A stretch of DNA of 64,000 bases from Lumbricus terrestris (GCA_949752735.1 OX457036.1:1034016-1098015); one strand, 5' to 3'; counted from the stretch's first letter, positions 10,406 to 21,344 are shown. The notes: a model not told the origin generated them from the sequence alone. Numbers and translations: made by a program.

Positions 10406-11585
10406 TTCTATATGAATGGACGTGCGTATGTGCGTATGCATGCGTTTTATGAATTCATGTATACATGCGTGCGCATATTATGATGTGATTGACCACAATT
10501 TTCTTCTTACAGGGCCTTCCCCTTTGTTGTCTTCGATCATATTTGTCTGATCGAACTCGCATAATTATCTCTGGCGATTGCAGAACTAAATGGATCCACA
10601 TTAAAAAGGATGTTTCTGAAGACTCTGCTCTGGTTCCCTGCTCCTCATTCTATGCAAACGGTTGTGATAAGCCTACTTAACAGTACAATATGCTTATTTA
10701 TTAACGTCTTCAGATAAAAACGAATAGATTACTAAAAACGACGCGAGTAAGGCCAGTAAGCAGTTTATTAAATTTCAACAATTATAATTCTGTAACAACA
10801 AACAAGTTCCGATTCAGAAGTTTCAAGCAAACCAATGTGTGATATGTTCATCGTTCTGATTATTTTGTTTAAAAAAATACAATCTGCGACTCGCAATTAA
10901 GTGGTCATCTATCTTTTGATCAGTCACTCGAGGCTCCAATTATTTCTCGATCGCAGAGTTTTCTGGATTTTCATCCGATGTTGACAATAATATGAAATTT
11001 TAGGCAGTCAAACTTTCTACGATCAACTCTAAACCCTACATACCGGAGATTAGACATTAAACGAGGAGAATGTTGTGAATATAGGACGCGGGCACAACGG
11101 GCAAGGGGCAACAAAAACACCTAACAAGTACAAGTAGGCCTACACGAAGATCCCGGCCTCGACATGAGCTTTTTTGTTAATCTACTGGTACCCTGTGAGT
11201 GATTAATTAATCTTATCTAATTGCAGCTGATAAAGACTCGTCTTAATTCGTTGCAAAGAAGGCCAACTTTACATGTATTTCCAAACGACTCCGCGAGCTA
11301 TAGAGAAGGACACGGGAGGTATACTATAGGTTTATGCAGCTGCCATAATTATAAAATACAGCCACACTGCTCCTCCCCTCCTCCTCGTTCTCCTACATCT
11401 CTTCCAGTTTTTCTTTTCCTGAAGTCCAGCAACCAAGAATTAGCCTGAACTGTGAAGTTCAATGTAAATAGGCCCACCCCCAAAACATTCTTGACTCTAT
11501 CCGCTGGGGTTGGAGTATGGTGCCGGATAGCGTTAGGCTACGTACGTGTTACTTAGGAGAAATGTCTGAAGCTCAATTGACCTGT
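10406..11585. other. Intergenic, downstream of the RhoGEF gene
   Basis: No exon or element is recognised. On the minus strand this would be the region past the RhoGEF stop codon; the nearest AATAAA-type signals on that strand are near 10690-10770, too far to assign with confidence. Confidence 0.35.
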
Positions 11586-12095
11586 TTAAACATGGAAACC
11601 CAGGACAAACACAGCTAGACAGAGACAGACAAACATACAGAAACATATAGACAGAGGCAGAGATAGGGAGATAAAGATAGATATATAGGCAAACAGAGAG
11701 AGAGGGAGACATAGAGAAACAGACAAAAACAGACAGACAGAGAGAAACAGAGACAAAGTGAGAAAAGAGAGGAAGAGAGACAGACACACAGACACGCAGA
11801 GGGAGGGAGAGAGAGGGAGGGAAGGAGGGAGAGGGAAACAGAGAGAGACAGGGAAACAGACAAAGAAACAGACTTACAGTGAGAGACAAAGCCAGAGTGA
11901 GAAAAGGGAGAGACATACAGGCACACAGAGGGAGGGAGAGGGAAGGAGGGAAGGAGGGAGACAGAAAGAGACAGAGATAGGGAGACCGTTCGTTCGCCGT
12001 CAAGGGCTCACGCATATAAGGTATACGACACGCAATCACATGCACGCATCCATACACGCAGACACGGAGGCACACGGACAGACACGGACAGAGTC
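11586..12095. repeat. Purine-rich AGAC/GAGA simple repeat
   Basis: Degenerate CAGAGAGA/GACAGACA tract. It immediately follows the RhoGEF stop codon at 12113, so it may be part of that gene's 3' UTR. Open frames across it (Ser-Leu-Cys-rich) are artefacts. Confidence 0.85.
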
Positions 12096-12112
12096 TTCGG
12101 AGGCAGCGACGA

Positions 12113-13126
12113 CTATATTTGAATGGCGTCGAAGGATTGTGACTTCTCCTGGATGGCTTTCATCGCTCCCCTCCTGCGAACCTTCAGCGACGACGAATGG
12201 TGTCTGACCCCTGCAGTCGTCCTCTGCTGCAAGGTCACTCCTCCTCCTGCCCTGGCTCCCCCTCCTCCGCCGACTCCTGCCCTGTCGACGGGCGATGGAC
12301 GGCAGAACCTCCTTCGACTGATCCCAACGTCTTCCTCCTCCTGCTGCTCCCCACCCTCTGGCGGATGCACCCCTATCCGATGCAGGGTGCTGGTTGATGG
12401 CAGAGCGGCAGAACCCTCGGCTGCGTGAACAGTCACGAGGACGACGTGTGTCGTGGGTCCCCCTCCGAACACACTCGCCCCCGATGAACTGCTGCCTGGA
12501 CCGGACGATCCACCGCCGCCGCCGCCGCCACCCTCGTCCCCCTCACAGCGAGGACTGAGACGACGCCGCAGAGGGTCTGAGATCCGCCGACCGACGGATG
12601 ACGAGAACGGAGTCCTTGACGGCTGGACATCACCCTCATCTGAACACAGTCCTCCGGCGCCGATCTCAGTCATCGCGTCCGACGAACTGCTCCGGTTCTT
12701 CGGCTTCGACCGACGATGCTCTCCTCCTCCTCCTCCTCCTCCTCCTCCTCCTCCTCCTCCTCCTCCTCTTCCATCAGCAGCAATCTCCTCCTCGTCGTCA
12801 TCGTCATCGTCTTCCTCCTCCTCGGCCCCATCCTCTTCCTTCCTCCTAAAGGGAAGCGCTCTCCTTACAACGCGTCCCATCCTTGAAGAAGAGGACGACG
12901 CACACGGACGCAGCAGCGTCGGTCCCCGAGGGTCACCAGGGATATTAGTCAGCACGTCTATGGGAGAGGAAAGCACGGAACTAGCGTCGTATGTGCTCTT
13001 CTGTTGCTGCTGACTTCCGGTGTCGCCCATCTTTGCCGCCATCTTGGATGACGTCGTTTCCTTCGACTGTCGACAGGCGTTCTTGTAATTCTCCTGGGCC
13101 TCGTGAAGGCGGATTAGCCAGGAAGC
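12113..13126 (-). CDS. RhoGEF terminal exon: PH C-terminal helix and low-complexity tail
   Basis: 338 codons including the TAG stop at 12115-12113. It opens with ASWLIRLHEAQENYKNACRQ, the C-terminal PH helix, after acceptor GCTGTAG. The tail has an Asp/Glu run, a run of about 16 Gly (from a CTC repeat at 12719-12768), Ser runs and further Gly runs, and ends KSQSFDAIQI. The tail is presumably disordered. An internal ATG (13042) could be mistaken for a start, but the frame and acceptor show it is internal. GC-rich relative to the window. Confidence 0.87.
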   Translation of the reverse strand, partial: ASWLIRLHEAQENYKNACRQSKETTSSKMAAKMGDTGSQQQQKSTYDASSVLSSPIDVLTNIPGDPRGPTLLRPCASSSSSRMGRVVRRALPFRRKEEDGAEEEEDDDDDDEEEIAADGRGGGGGGGGGGGGGGGEHRRSKPKNRSSSSDAMTEIGAGGLCSDEGDVQPSRTPFSSSVGRRISDPLRRRLSPRCEGDEGGGGGGGGSSGPGSSSSGASVFGGGPTTHVVLVTVHAAEGSAALPSTSTLHRIGVHPPEGGEQQEEEDVGISRRRFCRPSPVDRAGVGGGGGARAGGGVTLQQRTTAGVRHHSSSLKVRRRGAMKAIQEKSQSFDAIQI

Positions 13127-13300
13127 CTACAGCACAGCAAACAATCGGAGGCAGACCTATAGGCCTACAAGGCTACAAATACTATTGTTCATCAGAATCA
13201 GCGCATTTTAGGTGGTGCTAAGGGGCTGCAGCATCCAGAACCAGCAGTTTTGACGGGCCCGCAGTTATAGATGATGTTATAGATGATGTTGTGAGTTAAC

Positions 13301-13410
13301 TCCGCAAATGGTTGCACTCTGCCAGTGCCAGTCCCAAGCCTAGATAAAGGAGGAAGGCGTCGCTAATGGTCTTTGTAACCACGCAGTAACGTTAAACTGC
13401 AAATACCACC
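13301..13410 (+). repeat. Dispersed repeat family A, in a RhoGEF intron
   Basis: The best-preserved copy with 681-795 and 3371-3480; it ends GTTAAACTGCAAATACCACC. Confidence 0.75.
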
Positions 13411-13419
13411 ATGCTGTGA

Positions 13420-13640
13420 GGCACGGTGGCCTATTGGCTAGAGTGGTCAGCCCGTAACGCGGAGAGTTTGGGTTCGATCCCCGTCCGAGGCGATTACTGT
13501 GTTCTGTGTGCAGGGACATTGAGCGATATAATTAAGGATAACTGCGATTGGATTACAAGACCGGACAGGCATAATGATAGATCAGTAAGCGCTGATGTAT
13601 AAAGAGAAATTATGCTTTTCTCTCTTATACTCTTTACACT
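13420..13640 (+). mobile_element. tRNA-derived SINE, second family
   Basis: GGCCTATTGGCTAGAGTGG (A-box type) is followed 34 bases on by GGGTTCGATCCC (B box), then a non-tRNA body ending in an AT-rich stretch. It differs from the 8605/14727/43096 family in head and body. Confidence 0.65.
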
Positions 13641-13680
13641 CGCCAAAGTGTTGTTATTACATTGGTTGTCAGTGATTTAA

Positions 13681-13860
13681 CTTCGCCATCATCATCGTCG
13701 TCGTCATCATCATCATCATCTTCATCGTTGTCGTCGTCATCATTATCATCATCATTATCATCATTACCGTCGTCGTCGTCATTGTCATTGTATACGTCAT
13801 AGTCATCACGTCATTATCTTCATCCTCAGCATCTTCATAATCCTCATTTATATGATTCAC
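13681..13860. repeat. ATC trinucleotide tract in a RhoGEF intron
   Basis: TCATCATCG/TCATTATCA units. The Met/Thr-rich minus-strand frame is an artefact. Confidence 0.9.
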
Positions 13861-13931
13861 TCGCCCTCAATATATATTCATCGTCTAAATTGCATCTAGC
13901 CTATTGTTGTGATGTGAGTGCGGTGTGTGAC

Positions 13932-14191
13932 CTTGCTGCTGTAGGACGGAGCCTGGAGTGTGTAGACTTCGATGATCTGCTGGAATCGGTTGACCTGAAC
14001 GATGACGAAGGCGTTCTTCAGGACGCTGGAGGCAGTGACGCAGCCGAACAGTAGACTGGAACCCCGCTGACCAGACGACGGACTGCTACAGTCGACGTCG
14101 ACGATGTGCGGCAGGCACCAGTCTTTGTACATGTCACTGTCTTCGGATGTGTGCGTATCGCTGGCGTTCTCCACGTAGTCCCACAAAATAC
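13932..14191 (-). CDS. RhoGEF exon, PH domain with acidic/Ser insert
   Basis: 260 bases, phase 1 to 0, acceptor TGTGTTCAG, donor AAG|GTCACA (weak). The second half, VLKNAFVIVQVNRFQQIIEV then YTLQAPS, is the PH strand block 'naF.i......y.l.A.s'. The first half (SDTHTSEDSDMYKDW…) is a PH loop insertion of about 45 residues. Confidence 0.87.
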
Positions 14192-14261
14192 CTGAACACA
14201 GCAACGAACAAATAGCTGCATTACACTGCATAAATACGAGGAAAGATAATAGATTCAGTAC

Positions 14262-14431
14262 AAGTAAGTAAATAGGTAGGTAGGTAAGTACATGTAGGTA
14301 GGTAGGTAGGAAGGTAGGAAGGCAGGTAGGTAGGTAGGTAGGTAGGTACATGTAGGTACATGTAGGTACATGTAGGTAGGTAGGTAGGTAGGTACATGTA
14401 GGTAGGTAGGTAGGTATAGGTAGGTAGGTAG
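14262..14431. repeat. GTAG microsatellite, left part
   Basis: TAGG/GTAG units with ACAT interruptions. It continues on the other side of the transposon at 16007, so the transposon split one array. Confidence 0.92.
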
Positions 14432-14726
14432 TAGGCCATTTCATTTATGTATGGGGAAAAACTTTTTTAAAATTTTTTATGGTGCACCCCTCCTATATTG
14501 TTCCTAATGGCAAAATGTGAATGTTCACCAAATTTTAGGTCATTTCGTGGTGTTTTGACCCCCGCCCAACACGATCAACTGATTTAGTTAATAAATCATT
14601 GTTTTCCTGCATGACAAAATGTGTGTAAAATAAGACAGTTTACTATACAAAGAATACAAGCTGCATATCTAGTAACTAACAAGTTTGGTAATTGTGTTTG
14701 TTTGTTGTATGTGCACTTGTTATAGC

Positions 14727-14940
14727 GCCCCTTCAAGCACTCTACTCAGAGGCGCTCCCGACTGCAGAGCGGACACTGCATCGGAGCTTCACGCCGAAGC
14801 GCTGAGCAATTGCGAGTGAAGGACTTGCCCATTATGCCCAAGGTCCCTACGCTGCGACTTGAGGTGGATTCGAACCTCGAACCTTCCGGCCTCAAGGCAA
14901 CGACGCCACCACTATAGGCCTACACCACCGCGCCCCACAA
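14727..14940 (-). mobile_element. tRNA-derived SINE, inside the transposon
   Basis: Same family as 43096-43325: head GGGGCGCGGTGGTGTAG, B box GGTTCGAATCC, body with TTGCTCAGCGCTTCGGCGTG, and end GAGCGCCTCTGAGTAGAG. A short duplication (TTGCCCATTATGCCC) interrupts the body. Confidence 0.85.
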
Positions 14941-15036
14941 TCTCAATAAGTGAGATGTTTATACACATTACACAATGATATCATGTCAAATCACTCTACT
15001 GAATTTAATGTTTTGTGGAGGAGAAGGTTAATTTGT

Positions 15037-15819
15037 TTAATGTCTCTTTTTGAAAGTTGGGAATATCTTTTCGTTGATATTCGACCATTTGCAATAAAAC
15101 TGTTTTTGTGTTTCATCATTGGTAACACTAGTTGAGAAGTCTTGAATTAGTTTCACAGCCCGTTCCGACAGATCATTCACCACTTTGACATACGTATCAG
15201 CTTCTTGGTAATGGGGATCATTATGCCATTCACTAACAGGTTTTCCTAGCCAGTCGGCGCCAATTCCCATGCTGTGAAACAAGAACCAGGATTTGGGCCC
15301 AATAAGGGATGATAGCTTTGTACTGTGGCTCAGAATAGGAAACGTTGGATGGCTCCTTTCAAACTGTCTTGGTCTAGGAATTCGGAGCAATGCTCGAGCA
15401 ATCTGCTGTCTTTCTGAAGTGGAAAGCCTGTTTGAAAAAGAGAGAATGCAGCACATTCTTCTGTTAAGTACCAGAAGTGCCTTTCCAAGGTTTTCATGGC
15501 TGCATTGGCAACTTGTGGATCATGCTTGCAAGTCATGTCATGCCATAGCTTGAGATCATTATACGCTGCATCGGCCCCAATGGATGAAGAGACCCAGTTT
15601 TCAACGTAGAGTAGCGCATTAAATTTACATAGTGCTTCCAATTTGTTGATCATGTCCTAAACTACCTATGAGCCACGCTTCAGGCACTTCTCTATCATCC
15701 TTTCTAAGTAATGGGCGGTTTGGTGTGGATGAAATTGGAGGAACTACTTCCTGAGGTGGTTCTTTTTTCATATATTCACTCCTTGCTGCCATGGTTACAG
15801 CCTCTAAAAGGTAAAGCAA
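15037..15819 (-). pseudogene. Broken conserved ORF carried by the transposon
   Basis: Three overlapping minus-strand frames (15819-15625, 15653-15330, 15456-15037) read as successive parts of one protein. Recognisable blocks are SSIGADAAYNDLKLWHDM, LERHFWYLTEEC, GPKSWFLFHSMGIGADW and YVKVVNDLSERAVKLIQDF. I have seen this protein type in many copies in cnidarian and other invertebrate genomes, always without a known function. At least two frameshifts are needed, so this copy is dead. Its place between inverted repeats suggests it belongs to the transposon. Confidence 0.65.
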
Positions 15820-16006
15820 AAATTTTACAATTTGCTACCATGTTGTCAATGTCCGTTTTGAACGTAAAACTACTTTTTAGGTGGGCGGGGGTCAAAACAT
15901 GGCCTACAGACCTGAAAATTTGCAGGCAATTATGTTTCAGTAATAGTAACAATATGGCAGGGGTGCACATAGAAAATTCAAAAAAAATTTTTTTTGCAAT
16001 GGCCTA

Positions 16007-16382
16007 GTAGGTAGGTACATGTAGGTACATGTAGGTAGGTAGGAAGGTAGGTAGGTAGGTAGGGAGGAAGGTAAGAAGGCAGGTAGGTAGGTAGGTACAT
16101 GTAGGTAGGTAGGTACATGTATGTAGGTAGGTAGGTAGGTAGGTAGGTAGGTAGGTAGGTAGGTAGGTAGGGAGGTAGGGAGGTAGGTAGGTAGGTGGGT
16201 AGGTAGGTGGGTAGGTGGGTACTGGGTAGGTAGGAAGGTAGGAAGGCAAGCAGGCAGGCAGGTAGGTAGGTAGGTAGGTAGGTAGGTAGGTAGGTAGGTA
16301 GGTAGGTAGGTAGGCAGGTAGGTAGGTAGGTAGGGAAGGAGGTAGGTAGGTACGTAGGTAGGTACGTAGGTAAGTAAGTAAG
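16007..16382. repeat. GTAG microsatellite, right part
   Basis: Long GTAG array with ACAT and GGAA variants. The Leu-Pro-Thr-Tyr frames read from it are artefacts. Confidence 0.95.
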
Positions 16383-16961
16383 TGAAGTATATAGCCTTTA
16401 TTTGCATCTGACAAGCACACATGCATCACATTGCATAAAACGATTATACAGTGTATACATTTAAAAATAAGCTACAACAGTTAATTAAGTGCTTCTGAGT
16501 AGAAGTCTTAATTGAAAGGGCGATATATAACTTCTGGTTTATTGATCGCTTCTGAATAATTGGTTTCGATGAGGAGCTGTATAAAGTCTCTTAGTGAAAG
16601 AGGTTCATTTTGAGAGTTCGTTTAATAGTCTGTTTCACAAGATGCAATCTCCACTTATTACATCGTTAATAAATATAAAAATAAATAGTAAACTCATAAA
16701 CATAAAGCACAGGCATAATATTCGTAATATACACATATATATATATGATATATATAATATATAAACGGTCCTAGATATATAGGTATATTTTCAGTATATA
16801 TATATACATAGGCCTGTAAATATATTACGACCCATAAACAGAACCAACGGTCTAAAGACAGCAAATGTTCTGTCATTATATAAATATCCCACGACACCAT
16901 TAGAGGATAATCTGTGACTTTTCTTCCGCCTACGTGACCACAGACAGACAGACAGACAGAC

Positions 16962-16962
<1 letters not shown>
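16383..16962. other. RhoGEF intron, AT-rich, no exon
   Basis: Includes TATA-rich dinucleotide patches at 16730-16810. Nothing coding is supported. Confidence 0.4.

Positions 16963-17018
<56 letters not shown>
16963..17018. repeat. CT dinucleotide repeat
   Basis: Pure TCTCTC tract of about 27 units, preceded by (CAGA)n. Confidence 0.95.
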
Positions 17019-17020
<2 letters not shown>

Positions 17021-17089
17021 GCCTGCATGCCAGAATAGGTCACAGCATGGGTGTATGTATACGCAAATATAAACGATCTATATATCCGT

Positions 17090-17315
17090 TATTCCCATCT
17101 TTGTCTCACTCCTTCTGCTCTGCTGATTGTCTTTATCCTTTGTTCCCAGGACTAGGACTGCTCTGCATGCCCAACATCGGGCGTTTCCAGCGGTGATGGG
17201 CACTCCACCTGGAGCGACGTTTCTCCCTCACTGCCTGCATGGGAGCTAAGCTAATTATTCGTTTTTCCTCATCCTTCAAATAGCTCTTCAAGTGGCGCTA
17301 TATGAATCTAAAGAT
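17090..17315 (+). repeat. Probable LINE or SINE 3' fragment
   Basis: It ends in CTTCAAGTGGCGCTATATGAA, close to the 3' tails GAGGCGCTATAT seen in the SINE at 43300 and in the LINE fragments at 20380 and 60800. There is no readable coding. Confidence 0.35.
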
Positions 17316-17680
17316 GCAAGAAAATACAATATATATTATATATCTATAATTATATATAGGCCTACACATAAACATATATTTACATACATGCATAATATGA
17401 GTGAGCATGTGATATATATAATATATATGAATATATATTTATATATAAAGAGATTATATAAATTATATATATAATATATATGCGCCAAGTGCCTCTTTTT
17501 GTTGTCTCAAAACCACCTTTTCTCTTTTGGTCTAATCATCTCTAATGCACTGCAGGGAGCGACTCTGATTGGTATGCACTGTGAGAGGCTTCTGCAGCGC
17601 TTAACGTGCAAAAAAGAAGTTCCTGGACGCCCCACACCTTTTCAGGTGTGCTGGTCAAATAAGTGGCAGAACGGCATATA

Positions 17681-18818
17681 GCCTATAGCAGTGCTGTCCA
17701 ACCTTTTTGGTACCACGGGCCGCAAAAGCAAGATTTTTGAAGCCGAGGGCCGCAACAGTAAAATTTATTGATGTATTAACATTGAAACGAGTATTGAAAT
17801 TTAATGTGGAATGCTTGTAACCTATCTAACAATCTATAGCTATCTGTTATGAAATTTATATACCGCCAGTTCAAGGTAACTATTCAGATATGCTCCCGAT
17901 CGACCAAGAATGGCCAAGGAGGAAAGTATTGAGCAGTTTATCGAAAGAGTTCGACGAGTCCCACATGAATAGGCCTAATAGGCCTAATAATTAATAATAG
18001 CATGTAGACTACACAAATTAACCAGTAGACTACACAAATTAACCACTATTGTCATGCTTCACAATAGGCCTAGTTGAGCACCAAAATGTGCATGGCAAAG
18101 GTGGCGTTTATTCCTGCCGGCCACTCAGTTTCGTTGCCCAGGCACAGTTTAGCCATCTCAATTCTTCAGTGTACGTCGCCCAATTAATTTTTCTGGCTAA
18201 AATCCACTTTATGATTGGGGCGAATTTCTATCCTCCTTCTCTGACTTTCATAAAAAAATCGCCGAAGCCAGAGTCTCGGTCTAAAGAGCTAGCCAGCACC
18301 ATAGTCGTCGGACCAGACAGAGTCAAGATATCGACGTTCGTCATTCCTGGTCCCTGGGTCTCTTATCGATGGTTTCTTTCTAATCCTTACAACTAGAATT
18401 AGACTATATCTCTCGAAAGGAACGGTCAGAGTCACTTGTAGACGTGCTGGAACTCTGTACAGATCTCAGAAACTGACTAGAAGTGAACGGTTTGGGACGG
18501 TTTGCAAAGTGAGTGTAGTTGAGTATGTAATGAGAGTCGTTAAAACCAGAAGTTGTGGGTCAATCTCCAGATAGACTACTGGAACCTAACCATGTGGAAG
18601 GAAAAGAAGAGAGTAACTTTAGTTTTCGGATTGGCCTTCCTGATAGCATTCCATATCGGCAATTGTCACAAAGTCAATAAAATAATAAAAGCTCAAGTCG
18701 ACCAGTTACTTTACCCTTTACTTCATTTTACACAATTAAAGTGCAAAAATTTAGCGAGCCCGGGCGGGCCACTTGAAATCGCCTCGCGGGCCGCACGTTG
18801 GACAGCACTGGCCTATAG
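17681..18818. mobile_element. Non-autonomous hAT element (17689-18810) with perfect 8-bp target duplication
   Basis: The ends CAGTGCTGTCCAACCT and ACGTTGGACAGCACTG are inverted repeats, followed inward by 'GGGCCGCA' on both sides, the classic hAT/Charlie pattern. The identical 8-mer GCCTATAG lies on each side (17681-17688, 18811-18818). The 1122-bp inside has two open frames of about 105-115 codons without transposase motifs. Confidence 0.9.
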
Positions 18819-18884
18819 ATTTGAAAATGAGTGCATGGACGACGTAGATGACCGTCCTGCCCCACTTTAGGCCCTGAGAGGTTT

Positions 18885-19138
18885 TATATAAATGTAAAGA
18901 TACAAAACAATTCAATAAACTACAATACAACACAACATAACACAATATAATACAGCACAACACAATACAACACAATACAACACAATACAATACAACACAA
19001 TACAACACAACACAACACAACACAACACAATACAATAAATACAATACAACACAATACAAAACAATACACCACAACACAAAAAATACAATACAACACAACA
19101 CAGCACAATAAACACAGTACAAAACAACACAATACAAT
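18885..19138. repeat. AACAC/AATAC pentanucleotide-type repeat
   Basis: Degenerate CAATACAACA units immediately after the exon at 19146-19293. The Cys-Val-Leu-rich frames are artefacts. Confidence 0.9.
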
Positions 19139-19145
19139 AGCCTGC

Positions 19146-19293
19146 CTGACGAATCGGACGGTCTGACGTCATGAACGGTGATTCGATCGAGCGCCATCGG
19201 TTGCTTGTGAACGACGAAGACGGCGCCCTCCGTCTGCAGTTTGGCCGTCATGTAAGGATTCGATGGATCGGTTGAGTTCGTCTTCTGTACACC
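19146..19293 (-). CDS. RhoGEF exon, PH domain, probable GC-AG donor
   Basis: 148 bases, acceptor TACTACAG. It contains AVFVVHKQPMALDRITVHDV, the PH strands after the LLLT block, and an insert-like NSTDPSNPYMTAK. A phase-1 end is required by the next exon; the only fitting site is TCAG|GCAGGC, a GC donor. A GT at 19160 (GAC|GTCAGA) would break phase. Confidence 0.8.
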
Positions 19294-19737
19294 CTGTAGT
19301 AGTACACAGTGTACACTGTACAACAAGTAACAATGCAACTTCGATCGCACACAGGGGTCGTCCATAAACGACGTCACGCAATTAATTTTTTCTACACTCC
19401 CTCACCCCTAACTCCTCCTCGTCACGCGTCAGCACAAAAGTCATCTGAATATCTAGTAAGGAATCGTCACAAACCGTCACAGTGTGTGTGACCCTTACCC
19501 CTAGGTGCGTGATGTCATTTATGAACGGTCCCAAGTAACGTCCAAATATCTTGTAGGCTTAATTAAAGATTTAGACGAGCAGCTGTTATGCAGTGTTAAA
19601 TTAACTTTAGAGAATAAGATCGACACTATAGCCTACTGCATGACAATAAAAGAGAAAAAAGGGATTAATAGATTAACGGATTGACTAGCAGATCAATAGC
19701 TAGACCGACAGATCGATACATAGATAAATTTCCCGTA

Positions 19738-19798
19738 ACTTGAATGATCGATCGATTGATTGATTAATTGATTGATTGATCGATTGATTGATTGATTT
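19738..19798. repeat. GATT tetranucleotide repeat
   Basis: GATTGATTGATCGATT units adjoining the donor of the PH exon at 19801-19883. Confidence 0.9.
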
Positions 19799-19800
19799 AC

Positions 19801-19883
19801 CTTTCGTGCTGCCTTCTTGATTCTCGTCAAGAGTAGAATGTCATCGAATAAGAACATGTACATCGCAATTGCCTTCGATATCT
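19801..19883 (-). CDS. RhoGEF exon, PH domain
   Basis: 83 bases: ISKAIAMYMFLFDDILLLTR and IKKAARK, the diagnostic PH strand pair 'vy.FLFdD.LLlT'. Acceptor ATCGTTTTAG, donor GTAAAT. The donor is followed by a GATT microsatellite. Confidence 0.92.
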
Positions 19884-20094
19884 CTAAAACGATAACAATT
19901 TGCCGATCAACGACCACTCCACTTCACACGCAAAACGATTTGAATAAAGTTAGATGCAGTTCGCAAGATGGCAGCGCTTCGGTGTCAGAGTTAAAATTTA
20001 ATACAGACATGTACAATTATTGTACATTGTAGGCACACAGTCTAAATTCATTACCCTTAACGACAGATTTGATTATACATGGGGGAGAGTTGTG

Positions 20095-20200
20095 GAAATC
20101 TTTTATATAGCGCCTCTCGAAGATCAGATCAGGTCCTATGATGAGTGGGTCTCCTTTTCTCCTTCAGATTCATGCGCGGTCCCCGCAGTGCGCTGTAGGC
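20095..20200 (-). repeat. LINE/SINE 3' tail fragment
   Basis: Reverse copy of the AGAGGCGCTATATAAAAG tail, with unassigned sequence behind it. Confidence 0.4.
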
Positions 20201-20369
20201 TACTGCACATCCATATAATAAAGTTAGACAACGTCATGCAACGGTGTAATGGGATTGACAAGTCCTAGGTCCCTGTAGGGCCAGTGTAGGCGAATGAAGT
20301 TCGAGGAGACAGGCCGGTAAAGGAAAGTCCAGTGCATTAGATAATAATATTTTGAATGGCATACACTAC

Positions 20370-20690
20370 TAATCACACACCACAACCTTCCTCAGGCTCC
20401 TCTATCCATCACATCTCGGGCTTTTTATTCGAAACTTAAGACACTCCTTTTCACGAACTCTTACCCTGTCTCATCTGATCCTCCACCCTCCAATTCCCGG
20501 CCCAGACTACACCTGCCTTAATAGCTGTTCCGCCCCCTGATCTTATGGTAACTCGAACCGGACCACCACGGACTACTCTCACGGACAACCCTTCTAACTC
20601 AACGCAGCGCTCGTGAATAAGCTGGTACCCCGCGCTTGGCTTTCGAGTGGCGCTTTAGAAATCACGAGTTTACGATTACGATTACGATTT
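20370..20690 (+). mobile_element. 3' end of a CR1/L2-type LINE
   Basis: Translation gives fragments such as LLYPSHLGLFIRNLRHSF, like the C-terminal 'S..SFK..LKT.LF' tail of CR1/L2 reverse transcriptases. After it come a tail with GAGTGGCGCTTTAGAAAT and a short GATTAC/ACGATT repeat, typical of L2-like 3' ends. Only the last 300 bases are present. Confidence 0.5.
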
Positions 20691-20809
20691 TACAAACGCA
20701 GCCATCATGAGCGAAACGGAAGGTTTACTGCAGAGAGGGCGCTTGTTTTGAAAGGTCTTTATGAGGGCGATCTGCAGAGGGAATTATAGGAAGAAGATGT
20801 TGTGCTTAC

Positions 20810-20876
20810 CGAGAAGCGAGACAGGTCCTTCGAATAATAGTCTCCGTTGTGTACTCGAGAGAAGTCGTTCACATGG
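20810..20876 (-). CDS. RhoGEF exon, start of the PH domain
   Basis: 67 bases, phase 0 to 1. It reads PCERLLSSTQRRLLFEGPVS and LL, the first PH strand ('R.LlheG.v.l'). Acceptor GAGTCGACAG, donor GTAAGC. The reading frame is fixed by the phases of both neighbours; another frame is also open but does not fit. Confidence 0.88.
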
Positions 20877-20999
20877 CTGTCGACTCAATGTGCCACGAAG
20901 AAACTTAAACACAAGAAATCAAATCTACATTAGCCTATAAATAATCATATTATCATTATTCCATTTTACCAACATCGTCATCGGCATCTTTGTCGTCAT

Positions 21000-21090
21000 T
21001 GCTGTACAGTATAGTCATTGATATCACCATCATCATCGTCATCGTCATCGTCATCGACAACGACAACGACAACAGCAACATCGTAGTCAT
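21000..21090. repeat. ATC/AAC trinucleotide patches in a RhoGEF intron
   Basis: Short TCATCGTCATCG and ACAACGACAACG runs. Confidence 0.8.
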
Positions 21091-21344
21091 TGTCGTCATA
21101 ACATTATTATTGCCATGTCATAATTTTAATAATCGTAATCTTCATCATCATAATCGTCAGTGCTACACTTAACGTCATCATCACGATCATCATGATCACT
21201 GCCACCACTGCCAGAGGTTCTGTAGATGCCTGATGGTTGGCTGAACAGAGTAGCACTGCTCGTATCTCTCTCTACATGAATAGCTTCGGCCCATGTAAGG
21301 CAATCGCTGCAGGTCTGAGTCCATGGTAGGCATGGGCGGAGTAT

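Larger units (their letters stand above)
14432..16006. mobile_element. DNA transposon with about 130-bp inverted repeats, inserted in a GTAG microsatellite
   Basis: The ends are TAGGCCATT… and …AATGGCCTA. The inverted similarity continues inward: GGTGCACCCCTCCTATATTG on the left against a 3'-end GTGCACCCCTGCCATATTG in reverse, and GTTTTGACCCCCGCCCA in both arms. The flanks are GTAG on each side, but the host microsatellite makes the true target duplication ambiguous. Inside are a SINE (14727-14940) and a broken minus-strand gene (15037-15819). No DDE transposase motif is recognised, so the superfamily is unknown. Confidence 0.72.

Noticed and set aside
13042..13042. Start codon of an independent 309-codon protein at this ATG
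   Set aside because: The frame continues upstream through a PH-domain helix to a good acceptor, so the ATG is internal to the last RhoGEF exon.
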